This document shows positions 20,060 to 31,056 of a stretch of DNA of 64,000 nt, piece by piece. The notes under the pieces are model-generated. The model ran no database searches. It saw only the letters and a program-made list of their open reading frames with translations, and was not told where the DNA came from. Position numbers and translations under genes: made by a program. Every line of letters begins with the position of its first letter. The stretch's first letter is position 1. The stretch comes from Campylobacter sp. RM6914. Lineage in GTDB: Bacteria > Campylobacterota > Campylobacteria > Campylobacterales > Campylobacteraceae. Location of the stretch: assembly GCF_004803835.1 (NCBI RefSeq), contig NZ_CP012545.1:1488001-1552000 (forward strand), written 5' to 3'.

Positions 20060-21064
20060 CTAGCAAAATTGTGAAATTTTAGGCATGGCTAAATTTTCAT
20101 CAAAGCCAAACATCAAATTTGCATTTGCTAAAGCTTGAGAACTTGCGCCCTTTAAAAGGTTGTCAATGGCTGAATTTATAAAAATTTTATCTTCCCAAAC
20201 TACTGCAAAAATATCGCAAAAATGCGTTCCGGCAACATCTTTTACACTAACAGGGGATGTTTTAATACGGATAAATTCTTCATTTTTATAAAATTCGCGC
20301 AGAATTTCAAGCGGTTTTATCTCTTTGTTAAGCTTGGCATAAACGCTTACTAACATGCCACGAGTCAAAGGTACCAAGTGCGGCACAAACACTGTTGACA
20401 TACTCTTTTGACAAAAATTTTCAAGGTGCATTTTTATCTCGTCGGCGTGGCGATGGATTAGCGGGTTGTAGGCGTTTAAATTTTCATTCACGCTTACAAA
20501 ATGACTAGTCGCGCTTGGCTTTTTACCTGCGCCGCTTACTCCGCTTTTAGCATCTATCATCACGCCTAAATTTGTATCTATATATGGCAAAAATGGAGTT
20601 ATGGCAAGTAGCGAGGCTGTTGGATAACAGCCTGGGTTTGCCACAAGTTTTGCGTTTTTTACTTTATCGCGGTTTATAGGTAAAAGCCCATAAACCGCAT
20701 GAGCTAAATTTTTATCATCCAAATGCGGACAGTAATTTTTCTCATAAAGCTCTTTATTTAGTCTATAATCAGCCGATAAATCAACAACCTTAACGCCAAG
20801 CTCTAAAAGCTCGCTCGCATATCTCATGGCCTCTTGATGCGGTAGGGCTAAAAAGACAAGTTCGCATTTTTGCGCGGCTTCTCTTACGTCAGCAATACTT
20901 ACTTCAAAGTCCAAAACGCCTCTTAGAGAGCTAAAAATTTCATCTATCTTGCCCTTTGAACTAGCTGCTAGATAGTTTATCTTAAATTCCGGGTGGTTTA
21001 GCAAAAGACGTATAAGCTCAAAACCGGTATATCCGCTAACGCCGATGACTCCGACATTTATCAT
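20060..21064 (-). CDS. argC: N-acetyl-gamma-glutamyl-phosphate reductase
   Basis: 334 residues. ArgC reduces N-acetylglutamyl phosphate with NADPH in arginine synthesis. It opens VGVIGVSGYTGFELIRLL (nucleotide-binding loop), has ANPGCYPTASLL with the catalytic Cys, and VSGAGKKPSATSHF. Full length. It sits 2 bp after greA on the minus strand; no other arginine gene is nearby. Confidence 0.97.
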   Translation of the reverse strand: MINVGVIGVSGYTGFELIRLLLNHPEFKINYLAASSKGKIDEIFSSLRGVLDFEVSIADVREAAQKCELVFLALPHQEAMRYASELLELGVKVVDLSADYRLNKELYEKNYCPHLDDKNLAHAVYGLLPINRDKVKNAKLVANPGCYPTASLLAITPFLPYIDTNLGVMIDAKSGVSGAGKKPSATSHFVSVNENLNAYNPLIHRHADEIKMHLENFCQKSMSTVFVPHLVPLTRGMLVSVYAKLNKEIKPLEILREFYKNEEFIRIKTSPVSVKDVAGTHFCDIFAVVWEDKIFINSAIDNLLKGASSQALANANLMFGFDENLAMPKISQFC

Positions 21065-21066
21065 TT

Positions 21067-21555
21067 CTAATCCTTAAAATTTATCGGTTTATAACATATA
21101 GAAACTATTTCTACGTCTATATTACCTTTTGGCAAACTTAGTCTAACCTCATCGCCCTCACTCTTGCCGATAAGCTGGCGCGCCAAAGGCGAGCTTATAG
21201 AGATAAGACCTCTCTCAAGGTCGCTCTCACTAACCCCGACTATCGTATAAGTATCCTCAAGCTCAGTATCAACATCAAGTATCGTAACATTTGAGCCAAA
21301 TCTAACTTTATCATGCACATATGTGCTAGGGTCGATAACTTCGGCGTTTGCAAGAAGTGTGCTTAGCTCTGCGATACGAGCGTCTATGAAGCTTTGCTTC
21401 TCTTTTGCGGCGTGATATTCAGCATTTTCTTTTAAGTCGCCGTGACTTCTTGCGATATCTATTTCTATAACTATTTGCGGACGTTGAACATGCTTTAAAT
21501 CTTTTAATTCCGCTTCTACTTTTTCATAACCGTAAATCGTCATCGGTTCACTCAT
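21067..21555 (-). CDS. greA: Transcription elongation factor GreA
   Basis: 162 residues, the family norm. GreA enters the RNA polymerase secondary channel and stimulates cleavage of backtracked transcripts. The N-terminal coiled coil ([20 protein letters not shown], then [20 protein letters not shown] with the acidic tip) and the C-terminal FKBP-like domain ([18 protein letters not shown]) are both present. Clear SD AAAAGGAGAAG before ATG 21555. Confidence 0.97.
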   Translation of the reverse strand: MSEPMTIYGYEKVEAELKDLKHVQRPQIVIEIDIARSHGDLKENAEYHAAKEKQSFIDARIAELSTLLANAEVIDPSTYVHDKVRFGSNVTILDVDTELEDTYTIVGVSESDLERGLISISSPLARQLIGKSEGDEVRLSLPKGNIDVEIVSICYKPINFKD

Positions 21556-21623
21556 TACTTCTCCTTTTAATTATTTTAATAACAAATTATGATTTTTAAA
21601 TTTAATTACAGATAATTTTGTAA

Positions 21624-22670
21624 TCACTCTTGCCGACTTGGCATTAAAAATTTCGCTACATTTACACTTGAGCCGTGCTTTAGGTATGCTCTAAGTTCGT
21701 TGCAGCCAGTTAAAAATTTATCTTTATCGCAATTTTTGTAAGCATTTAGCAAATTTAAAGCACTTACTTGCTCTTGTATAAGCTCGTCATGAAGTGCGCC
21801 TTTGCCCATAAAGTCATACATAATGTTTGCAAGTCCTGCGTATTTTACTTTTACAAGTTTGCGCGCTAGCCAAACATCTATCGCTTTTGCCTTATAGCAA
21901 AGCACAAAAGGAGTGCCTATAAGTGCGGCTTCAAGTGTTGCAGTCCCGGAACACACAAAGGCAAATTCACTTTCATAAAGTGCCTTTGGAGCTTCATTTA
22001 CTATGTTAAATTCGCTCACGTCACCGTAAAGCTCAGCTACCTTATCTATTAAAAAAGGAGGGATAACAAGAAGTTTTTCTTTATCTTTTATATCTTTTGC
22101 AACCTCACGGTAAATAGGCATCAACCTAGTTATCTCGGAGCGTCTTGAACCTGGCAGAAAGGCGATCTTACTGCTATTTATCAGCTTTTCTTTTTTAAAT
22201 TTAAGCTCATCTAAAAGTGGGTGTCCTACATAAACTGCGCGAGAGTAAAATTTTTCGTCAAAGGGTAAGATCGAGGCTAGATTATCACAAAATTTCTCAA
22301 CTTTTTCCACACGTTTTGGTTTCCAAGCCCAAACTTGCGGCAGTATGTAGTATGTGATCGGTGCTTTAACCCCGGCCTCTCTCATGGCTTTTGCTAAAGG
22401 CAGGTTAAAGGCAGGGCTGTCTATAAGTAGCACCGCATCGGCGGTTTTGGCTAGTTTTACCATCTGCTTTATAGCTCTTTTTGCTTTAAATATAAGCGGC
22501 AAAACCTCCACAAAACCCATCGCAGAAAATTCGGAACTTTTCATAAAAGGAGTACCGAATTTCTCATCAAATATGCCTAAAATTTCAGAGCCTAATGTGT
22601 GTTTAAGCACCTCGCCTAAATGCAAATTCGCAGACGGCTCAAGCGCTGAAACTAAAATTTTTCTACTCAT
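21624..22670 (-). CDS. lpxB: Lipid-A-disaccharide synthase
   Basis: 348 residues. LpxB joins lipid X and UDP-2,3-diacylglucosamine to make the lipid A disaccharide. Family features: SALEPSANLHLGEVL at the start, YYILPQVWAWKPKRV in the middle, FLPGSRRSEITRLMP in the glycosyltransferase-B core and CSGTATLEAALIGTPFVLCYKA near the C-terminus. Slightly shorter than E. coli LpxB (382), as in C. jejuni. It follows greA's neighbourhood with a 68-bp AT-rich gap. Confidence 0.95.
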   Translation of the reverse strand: MSRKILVSALEPSANLHLGEVLKHTLGSEILGIFDEKFGTPFMKSSEFSAMGFVEVLPLIFKAKRAIKQMVKLAKTADAVLLIDSPAFNLPLAKAMREAGVKAPITYYILPQVWAWKPKRVEKVEKFCDNLASILPFDEKFYSRAVYVGHPLLDELKFKKEKLINSSKIAFLPGSRRSEITRLMPIYREVAKDIKDKEKLLVIPPFLIDKVAELYGDVSEFNIVNEAPKALYESEFAFVCSGTATLEAALIGTPFVLCYKAKAIDVWLARKLVKVKYAGLANIMYDFMGKGALHDELIQEQVSALNLLNAYKNCDKDKFLTGCNELRAYLKHGSSVNVAKFLMPSRQE

Positions 22671-22719
22671 TTTTATCCATAGTTTTTTAGTAGATTATAG
22701 CTTGTTTAACTTAAAAAAT

Positions 22720-24300
22720 TTAACAAGCTCTCGCATTTGTCCTATCCATGGCCCGACAAATCGCAAAAAGCAACACTCCTGCACCAAAACAAAGTATAAA
22801 AAATAATATAAAAAAATGAAAAAGTGTTGAAATTTCATAACCAAAAATTTGAGGATACGAGCTTGGCAAGTTATTTGCCTTTAAAATTTCAAGTGTCACC
22901 TCTGAAATTTCAGCCCTTTGGTTTAAAATTTCTTTTAAATTTATACCAAGTTCGCTTGCTTTTATGAATTTGTCGGCTGTTGGAGGAAGAAGTGAGGCTA
23001 AAGTGCCAGATAGTGCGTAACCTGTGGCATTTGCAAGGTAAAATATACCAAAAATAAGTCCCAAAAGTCTCTTTGGGGAAAGCTTTGCTACAAGAGCAAA
23101 ACCGATAGGTGAAACTAAAAGTTCGGCACAAGTATGCATAAAATAAAGCAAAATAAACCATCTTATATGAAGCAGCTCATCACCCAAATCGCGAACATTT
23201 AAAGCTATGATAAGATAGCTAACACCCATCAAGCAAAGCCCCAAAGCTTGCTTATAAAGTCCGTTTGGCTCCAAATTTTTACGTCCCAGCTTTATGTAAA
23301 ATGCCGAGAAAACAAAACTGAGCACAAGCACAAAAAGCGGGTTAAACATACTTATCATAGAAGGAGGGATGTCAAAACCAAGCAAATTTCTATCCATTTG
23401 GTTGTTTGCTATAAATGTTAGCGACGAGCCTATTTGCTCAAAACTCGCCCAAAAAAAGACGATAAACACAGCACTTATAAAGATAGTGATGATATTTTTT
23501 CTCTCATCCTTACTGATGCTTTCATCAAGCAAAACATAAAAACCAAGTGAGATACCAAAGGCATAAATAGTCGGATAAAGGTAGCTTTTAACAATATTTG
23601 CACCGCTTGAAAAATAGCTAATAGCCGCAAAAATAAGCACAAAGACAAATAACGAAACAAGTGCGTTTTTAAGATCAAATCTTATACCATCACTAACCTT
23701 TGGCGTGAAATTTTCATCATTTTTACAAAATACGACAAAGACCAAAAGTCCGATACTCATAGCAACAAAAGCCGACAAAAAGCCAAATTTAAATGCAGAT
23801 ACATCACGAACTCCGTTAACAACGACATCTCCAAAGTAAGGCACGATAAACGATCCAAGAAGTACGCCCAAATTTAAAAAGAAGTAGTATGAACTAAAAA
23901 CAGCGTCCATACTTACGTTCCTAGGTGCTTTTATGCTTAAAAGTGCCGTTATACTAGGCTTAAAAAAGCCGTTGCCACACATAACCAAAACAGCACCACA
24001 AAGCGTAAGCCAAGCACCGCCAAAACTACTGGCATTTGCATAAAAAAACAGCTGCGCTACCGTAAGTAAAGCACACCCGATAATCACGCTTTTATGATAT
24101 CCTAAAAATTTATCCGCCAAAAAACCGCCAATGATAGGAGTAAGGTAACTAAGAGCCAAAAAGGCACCATAGTATATGGCTGCATCTGTTTCGCTAATGG
24201 CTAAAAAGTGCACCAAGAAAAGTGCAAATATCGCGCGCATACCGTAAAAGTTAAATTTCTCCCACATCTCCGTGGAAAACAAAACCCGAATTTTTTTCAA
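22720..24300 (-). CDS. Proton-dependent oligopeptide transporter (POT/PTR2 family)
   Basis: 526 residues with about 14 predicted membrane helices. The N-terminal STEMWEKFNFYGMRAIFALFL is the POT signature (ExxERFxYYG type), followed by GGFLADKFLGYHKSVIIG. Such proteins import di- and tripeptides with protons. The start chosen is TTG at 24300 (KKIRVLF...), because AAGGGG lies seven bases upstream; a TTG at 24321 would add seven residues but lacks an SD. Substrate cannot be told from sequence. It stands alone between lpxB and bioA. Confidence 0.9.
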   Translation of the reverse strand: MKKIRVLFSTEMWEKFNFYGMRAIFALFLVHFLAISETDAAIYYGAFLALSYLTPIIGGFLADKFLGYHKSVIIGCALLTVAQLFFYANASSFGGAWLTLCGAVLVMCGNGFFKPSITALLSIKAPRNVSMDAVFSSYYFFLNLGVLLGSFIVPYFGDVVVNGVRDVSAFKFGFLSAFVAMSIGLLVFVVFCKNDENFTPKVSDGIRFDLKNALVSLFVFVLIFAAISYFSSGANIVKSYLYPTIYAFGISLGFYVLLDESISKDERKNIITIFISAVFIVFFWASFEQIGSSLTFIANNQMDRNLLGFDIPPSMISMFNPLFVLVLSFVFSAFYIKLGRKNLEPNGLYKQALGLCLMGVSYLIIALNVRDLGDELLHIRWFILLYFMHTCAELLVSPIGFALVAKLSPKRLLGLIFGIFYLANATGYALSGTLASLLPPTADKFIKASELGINLKEILNQRAEISEVTLEILKANNLPSSYPQIFGYEISTLFHFFILFFILCFGAGVLLFAICRAMDRTNARAC

Positions 24301-24337
24301 ACCTATCCCCTTAAAAAACAATACTCGTTTTTGCGTG

Positions 24338-25681
24338 TTATCCTAAAATTTCTCTTATGCTTTTTTCACACAAAGCCATTGCTTTTTCGCACTCTTCTTG
24401 TGTGATATTTAGTGGAGGGTTAAAATATATAACATCTCCCAATGGACGTAATAATAGTCCGTTTTTAAGAGCTTTTTTATAAATTTCATATCCAACTCGC
24501 CTGCTTGCCTTAAATGCTTGCTTCAGGCTTTTGTCCTCTACAAGCTCGATAGCATTTATAAGACCTATTTGCCTTATCTCGCCGACATTTTTATGTCCTA
24601 GTAACACTTTGCTTAGTGTTTCGTTTAAAAATTTAGCCGTTTTATTTGCTCGTGTTAAAACATCATCGTTTTCAATAATATCTAGAACCGCTAAAGCCGC
24701 CGCACAACCAAGTGGGTTACCGCTATAAGTATGTGAGTGCATGAAAGCCTTGCCTTCACTATAAGGAGCATAGAATGCATCATAAATTTTTTGCGTAGTC
24801 GCAGTGATAGACATAGGCATATAGCCCCCCGTTAGACCCTTACTAAGTGTCATGATGTCAGGACTTACCCCGGCATGATCAAATGCAAACATCTTGCCCG
24901 TCCTACCAAAACCAGTAGCGATCTCATCGGCGATAAGAAGCACGTCGTAAGCGTCGCAAATTTCACGAAGCTTTTTAAGATAAAGCGCAGGGTAAATTCT
25001 CATGCCAGCAGCACCTTGCACTAGCGGCTCGATAATGATGGCGACCGTTTCATGCCCGTGTTTTTCAAACTCCTCTTTTGCGTGACAAAAGCACTCGCAA
25101 GAGCAGCTTTGACGAGTTAGACCAAATTCGCAACGATAACAATCAGGCGACTTTATACGTATCACATCCATTAACATAGGTTTATAAATTTTTGCATACA
25201 AGTCCATAGTTCCCACGCTTAATGCACCTATAGTTTCTCCGTGATATCCCTCCTCAAGGCACATAAAACGGGTTTTGTTTGGTTTACCCGTTTGGTAATG
25301 ATACTGAAAGGCCATCTTAAGTGCGCTCTCGACAGCCGAGCTCCCGTTATCGCTGAAATTTAACTTCACAAGCCCTTTTGGCAAAATTTCAACAAGTCGT
25401 GATGATAAATTTATCGCGCTTTCGTGAGTAAAATTTGCAAATATCACGTGCTCAAGCCTATCAAGTTGCACTTTAATTGCTTCATTTATGCGCTCGTTTG
25501 AGTGTCCTAAAAGGTTGCACCACCAAGAACTTATGATGTCAATATACCTCTTATCGTATTCGTCGTATAAAAATACACCCTTTGCTCTTTTTATAACTAT
25601 GGGAGGCAAGCTTTCGTAGTCATGCATTTGCGAGCAAGGATGCCAGATGTATTTTAGGTCAAGTTTAGCTAGTTCACTCAT
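24338..25681 (-). CDS. bioA: Adenosylmethionine-8-amino-7-oxononanoate aminotransferase
   Basis: 447 residues. BioA transaminates KAPA to DAPA in biotin synthesis, using S-adenosylmethionine as donor. Seen: LDLKYIWHPCSQMHDYE at the N-terminus, the BioA-type WWCNLLGHSNERIN, VLLIADEIATGFGRTG, and TLSKGLTGGYMPMS with the PLP Lys. A cysteine-rich insert (CYRCEFGLTRQSCSCECFCH, ~residues 175-200) is unusual for class-III aminotransferases at large but I believe it is shared by Campylobacterota BioA. It overlaps bioD by 8 bp. Confidence 0.95.
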   Translation of the reverse strand: MSELAKLDLKYIWHPCSQMHDYESLPPIVIKRAKGVFLYDEYDKRYIDIISSWWCNLLGHSNERINEAIKVQLDRLEHVIFANFTHESAINLSSRLVEILPKGLVKLNFSDNGSSAVESALKMAFQYHYQTGKPNKTRFMCLEEGYHGETIGALSVGTMDLYAKIYKPMLMDVIRIKSPDCYRCEFGLTRQSCSCECFCHAKEEFEKHGHETVAIIIEPLVQGAAGMRIYPALYLKKLREICDAYDVLLIADEIATGFGRTGKMFAFDHAGVSPDIMTLSKGLTGGYMPMSITATTQKIYDAFYAPYSEGKAFMHSHTYSGNPLGCAAALAVLDIIENDDVLTRANKTAKFLNETLSKVLLGHKNVGEIRQIGLINAIELVEDKSLKQAFKASRRVGYEIYKKALKNGLLLRPLGDVIYFNPPLNITQEECEKAMALCEKSIREILG

Positions 25682-26357
25682 ATACCGCCGCCAATTTTTT
25701 AGAATTTATACAGTTTTCTTGCCCTTGTTTTGTGATGGTAAAAAGCACCGGAAGAGCGCAAAGCTCTTGTATCATAAATTTATTATCGATATGGATTTGG
25801 TTGCTTTCGTCAAATTTATTTAGCACAAAGCCCTTTTGCTCTATGCCCTCTTCGCGCAGGTATTTACTTGTTAGCACTGCCGCATTGATGCCGCCAAGTC
25901 CTGCATCGGCAACGATTAACACGGGACATTTTAAAGCTTTTATGAGATCTACTTGCATGATCTTAACTTCGTCGTATCTAAGCGGACAGATAGCACCGCC
26001 GCAACCCTCTATATTTAGATACTCATACTCGTTTTTTAGTTCATCAAATTTAGCTAAAATTTTATTTAGCTCAGGCGGATTGCCCTCAAATTTGGCAGCT
26101 AAGTGCGGAGAAAAAGCTCTTTCATATACGTAAACATTCATGCTTGTTACATCTTGCTTGGTGCCTGAGATCTCTTTTACAAATTTAACATCACCTACTT
26201 CAAGCTCACCGCTAGGTGTGCGTAAATTTCCGCTTGCAAGAGGTTTAAAATACCCCGCCTTATAACCCTCTTTAAGCAAAGCCTTTGTTATAAGTCCGCT
26301 CACGTAGGTCTTACCTACATCCGTTGCCGTGCCTGTTATAAATAAATTTTTACTCAT
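25674..26357 (-). CDS. bioD: Dethiobiotin synthetase
   Basis: 227 residues. BioD closes the ureido ring of dethiobiotin with CO2 and ATP. It begins LFITGTATDVGKTYVSGLI, the P-loop variant with the Thr/Lys that bind ATP, and has YFKPLASG and EGCGGAICPL. The next gene, bioA, overlaps its end by 8 bp, so the two are coupled. No bioB, bioC, bioF or bioH is in the window. Confidence 0.95.
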   Translation of the reverse strand: MSKNLFITGTATDVGKTYVSGLITKALLKEGYKAGYFKPLASGNLRTPSGELEVGDVKFVKEISGTKQDVTSMNVYVYERAFSPHLAAKFEGNPPELNKILAKFDELKNEYEYLNIEGCGGAICPLRYDEVKIMQVDLIKALKCPVLIVADAGLGGINAAVLTSKYLREEGIEQKGFVLNKFDESNQIHIDNKFMIQELCALPVLFTITKQGQENCINSKKLAAVYE

Positions 26358-26442
26358 TTTTAGCCTCTTTAGACTTTAAAAACCAAAATTCTATCAAAAA
26401 CGTCTTAAAATTTTAAATTTAACCCGTGCTAAATAAAGATGT

Positions 26443-26450
26443 GATAAAAT
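26443..26450 (+). promoter_or_regulatory. Candidate extended -10 element of surE
   Basis: GATAAAAT lies 24 bp before the TTG start of surE, in a bioD/surE divergent gap. Placing a promoter here also argues against the ATG at 26426 as start. Confidence 0.5.
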
Positions 26451-26473
26451 CGGCAAAATTTAAAAGGACGATA

Positions 26474-27250
26474 TTGAAAGAAATTCTCATAACAAACGAT
26501 GATGGATTTGAAGCAAGAGGGCTTCATGAGCTTGCTCTTGAGCTTAAAAAACTTCCTGACGTAAATGTAACCATAGTAGCGCCAAGTGCCGAAAAATCAG
26601 CCTGCGCACACTCTCTAACCCTCACAAAACCACTTAGATTTATAAAACTTGATGATGGATTTTTCAAGCTTGACGACGCAACGCCTAGCGACTGCGTATA
26701 TCTTGCACTTCATGCACTTTATGCCAAAAAACCAGACCTCATAATCTCAGGCATAAACCACGGAGCAAATTTAGGAGAGGACATAACATACTCTGGAACG
26801 TGCGGTGCAGCCATGGAAGGGGTTTTGCAAGGTGTTAAAAGTATCGCATTTTCACAGTTTTATCAAAACGATAGCATAGACGTTTTAGGCTTTGACCTTG
26901 CAAGAGAAGTGGTAAAATTTATCGTTTCAAAGGTATTAAATGATGAAATTTCGCTTCCTCCAAGACAGTTTTTAAATGTAAATATCCCTGCCGTAAGCTC
27001 TAAGAATTTCAAAGGTTACGCTGTCGTTCCGGTTGGAAACCGCACCTATGCAACAAGTGCCAGTCTAAATCGCAACCCACGAGGAGTGGAGTATTACTGG
27101 CTTGGAAACGCCGCGCTTGATTATATAGACAGCACTCAAAAAACCGACCTAAGCGAGATAAATGCAGGTTTTGCAACCATAACTCCAATCATGCTTGATA
27201 TGACGGCACACGATAGCCTAGAACACTTAAGAGCAAATTTAAATGTTTAA
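26474..27250 (+). CDS. surE: 5'/3'-nucleotidase SurE
   Basis: 258 residues from TTG 26474. SurE is a metal-dependent nucleoside monophosphate phosphatase linked to stationary-phase survival. It starts KEILITNDDGFEARGL with the metal-binding Asp pair, then SAEKSACAHSLTLTKPLRF, SGINHGANLGEDITYSGT and PRGVEYYWLG. The TTG start has AAAAGGACG at proper spacing and gives the canonical N-terminus; an in-frame ATG at 26426 lies before the likely promoter and adds a non-homologous stretch. Followed 12 bp later by tcdA. Confidence 0.95.
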   Translation: MKEILITNDDGFEARGLHELALELKKLPDVNVTIVAPSAEKSACAHSLTLTKPLRFIKLDDGFFKLDDATPSDCVYLALHALYAKKPDLIISGINHGANLGEDITYSGTCGAAMEGVLQGVKSIAFSQFYQNDSIDVLGFDLAREVVKFIVSKVLNDEISLPPRQFLNVNIPAVSSKNFKGYAVVPVGNRTYATSASLNRNPRGVEYYWLGNAALDYIDSTQKTDLSEINAGFATITPIMLDMTAHDSLEHLRANLNV

Positions 27251-27262
27251 GCAAGGACAAAA

Positions 27263-27913
27263 ATGGACAAGATAGATAGATTTACTCGCTCAAGATGGCT
27301 CTTTGGTGATGACTTTGAGAAGTTAAAAAATGCTAAAATTTTAATTTGTGGGGTTGGCGGAGTTGGCGGTATATGCGTTGACGCGCTATCTCGCGCTGGA
27401 GTTGGCAAGATAGTTATCATCGATAAAGATACCTTTGATATAACAAATCAAAACAGACAAATTTACAGCGAGGCTACAGGCGCTATAAAAGTAGATGAAT
27501 TTAAAAAACGCTACGAATGCATAGAGGCGATAAATGAGCTTATCACGCCCGAATTTATACAAAATTTTGACTTTAGCGAATTTGACCTTGTTATAGACGC
27601 TATTGATGATATGAGCGCAAAAGTCGCCCTAGCGCTAAAGGTTGGCGATAAACTGATCGCTTCGATGGGAGGGGGCAAACGGATAGATGCCACAAAGGTT
27701 AAAGTAGCTTCGATTTGGAAAACAAGCGTTGATGCTTTGGCTAGAAAATACCGCTACGAGCTTAGGAAAGCCGGGTTTAACGGGGATTTTGAAGTGGTCT
27801 TTTCAACCGAAGAGCCGCGTTGTAAATCACTTGGAAGTTTTATGGGTGTTACGGCGGTTTTTGGACTAAATTTAGCCTCTCTCGCCGTTAGAAAAATTTT
27901 ATCAAAAGCCTAA
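27263..27913 (+). CDS. tcdA: tRNA threonylcarbamoyladenosine dehydratase-type E1-like protein
   Basis: 216 residues, ThiF/MoeB/HesA superfamily. The adenylation Rossmann loop is KILICGVGGVGGICVDALSRAG, followed by IDKDTFDITNQNRQ with the Arg and Asp needed for ATP, and VIDAIDDMSAKVAL. The short length and the N-terminal DRFTRSRWLFG match TcdA (CsdL), which cyclises t6A37 in tRNA, rather than MoeB; no zinc CxxC pair is present. Its stop directly abuts the stop of the convergent motE-like gene with no base between. Confidence 0.85.
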   Translation: MDKIDRFTRSRWLFGDDFEKLKNAKILICGVGGVGGICVDALSRAGVGKIVIIDKDTFDITNQNRQIYSEATGAIKVDEFKKRYECIEAINELITPEFIQNFDFSEFDLVIDAIDDMSAKVALALKVGDKLIASMGGGKRIDATKVKVASIWKTSVDALARKYRYELRKAGFNGDFEVVFSTEEPRCKSLGSFMGVTAVFGLNLASLAVRKILSKA

Positions 27914-28475
27914 TTACTCGAGTAAGTTTCCAGCCGGTGCATCAAATTTAACATCCTTTGGCTCATCGACAAAGGGTGGTCCTTTTGTTAAAAGGATGGT
28001 GATCTCAGACGCAACTTTTGGCTCCATTTTAGCCATAACGGTTGAAATCTTTTTAGGCTCTAAAGCATACATTATCGTTGCAGCCTGAGCCCTACTCATC
28101 TGCGATAAAACATCGGCTGCAGACTGATCTTTCATCTTTGCATAAGACTCGCTTACTTTATCCGTAGTCATCGTGCGAAGCTCTTTTAAAATTTCCTCGT
28201 TTTGTGCAACTCTTTCATCGATCTCTCTACGTTTTTGATCAACTACTCTCATGGTGGCATTTATGTCCGCTTCTTTTTTGCTAAGTTTTGCCATGGAGCT
28301 TTCATAAGCAGCTTGCGTGCTAGCGCGAAACGCCTCAAGAGCCTGGCGCTCCTCATCTATACGCTCAACCTCTTTTAAAATTTCAGCCTTTCTAGCTTCA
28401 AAAATTTGTGTGCAATCAACAGGAATATCATAAGCAAAAGTAAATTTCAGACTAACAAAAACTACAAATAAAATC

Positions 28476-28483
<8 letters not shown>
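27914..28483 (-). CDS. Periplasmic MotE-family / MgtE-N-like protein (C. jejuni Cj1496c type)
   Basis: 189 residues from ATG 28483, which has AAAGAGG upstream; a longer reading to 28522 lies inside the preceding gene. Signal peptide MLRILFVVFVSLKFTFA, then a coiled coil (~25-120), then a compact C-terminal domain (MSRAQAATIMYALEPKKIST VMAKM region) of the MgtE-N/FliG-like superhelix. This is the MotE layout: a periplasmic chaperone needed for PflA/MotB assembly in Campylobacterota motors. Residues 73-77 read DINAT, a full D-x-N-x-T N-glycosylation sequon for PglB. The C. jejuni counterpart is a known glycoprotein affecting invasion and colonisation. Overlaps the FliJ-like gene by 8 bp. Confidence 0.75.
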
Positions 28484-30181
<1,698 letters not shown>

Positions 30182-31045
30182 TTAATCAATTAATTGTTCT
30201 ATCAATGCATCAGTATAAACAGCAAAGCCACTACTTTGAGCGCCGTCTATTTCGTAGTTTCCACCGCCGGCAAGTATCGAATTTTGGCTTAAAAACCTAA
30301 AGAATAACTTATCATAATATCTCATTTTTGAATAATATAGCGGAACTATTCTTAAATTTTCATATTCCGAAGCCTTTGCAAGTTCTTTTAAATTTGTAAG
30401 CGGCTTTACAAGCTCTTTTGGCACAATTTTACTTACCTCGTCGATCTCTTCGGGTGATTTTAAAAGAGCTAGGCGATTTAACCAATCAACATCTTGAGCC
30501 AAAATTTGCTCTATCTGCCCGCGCTCAAAAACATCTATGGATAAATTTAAAATTTCACATATCGTATGAGGAATTTCTATGTTGCTTACTTGTAATACCG
30601 GCTTTAGCCCAAGCTCGCCTAAAAGTTTCGCAACGATCTTTAAGCTGATAGAAAGGTCACTTTCTCCGATAAGTTCAGCACCTATTTGATAAATTTCAGA
30701 GCTTGGATATCGAAAAACAGGCTGTATATAAAACCATTTCTTGCCTTTATCGCTTTTTAGCCTTCGAAGCGCTATGCGCACTACGTCTACGGTGCTATCT
30801 GCACGCAGACTTATTTGGTGGTTGGCATGATCGCTAAATCTTAAAAGCTGTGTTGCATTTACGCTTAAGTGCTGGTGATAAGAGAAAAAGGGCGTTACCA
30901 TCTCACTAAAGCCTTCATCGGTCAAAATTTCACTTGCCTTTTGCTCTATCTCTCTCTTTACTTTTGCGCTTTTACCAAAATAAAGTCTACTTCCGATAGG
31001 AATTTCATGTTCATAGACATTTAAATTTTGTGTGTTTTCTCTCAT
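30182..31045 (-). CDS. hisZ: HisZ-like ATP phosphoribosyltransferase regulatory subunit
   Basis: 287 residues resembling the class II catalytic core of histidyl-tRNA synthetase without the anticodon domain: LTDEGFSEMVTPFFSYHQ, then FSDHANHQISLRADSTVDVVRIA (motif-2 region) and IQPVFRYPSSEIYQIGAELIGES. HisZ pairs with short HisG to form the first histidine enzyme. The C-terminal motif-3-like part reads SILAGGGNYEIDG. It lacks the full aminoacylation motif set, so it should not charge tRNA. Next to purA, an arrangement I believe is common in Campylobacterota. Confidence 0.75.
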   Translation of the reverse strand: MRENTQNLNVYEHEIPIGSRLYFGKSAKVKREIEQKASEILTDEGFSEMVTPFFSYHQHLSVNATQLLRFSDHANHQISLRADSTVDVVRIALRRLKSDKGKKWFYIQPVFRYPSSEIYQIGAELIGESDLSISLKIVAKLLGELGLKPVLQVSNIEIPHTICEILNLSIDVFERGQIEQILAQDVDWLNRLALLKSPEEIDEVSKIVPKELVKPLTNLKELAKASEYENLRIVPLYYSKMRYYDKLFFRFLSQNSILAGGGNYEIDGAQSSGFAVYTDALIEQLID

Positions 31046-31056
31046 TGCTTCCTCGT

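Noticed and set aside
26426-26473. ATG at 26426 as the start of surE
   Set aside because: It adds residues with no SurE similarity, overlaps the likely promoter, and the TTG at 26474 has a good SD and gives the canonical start.
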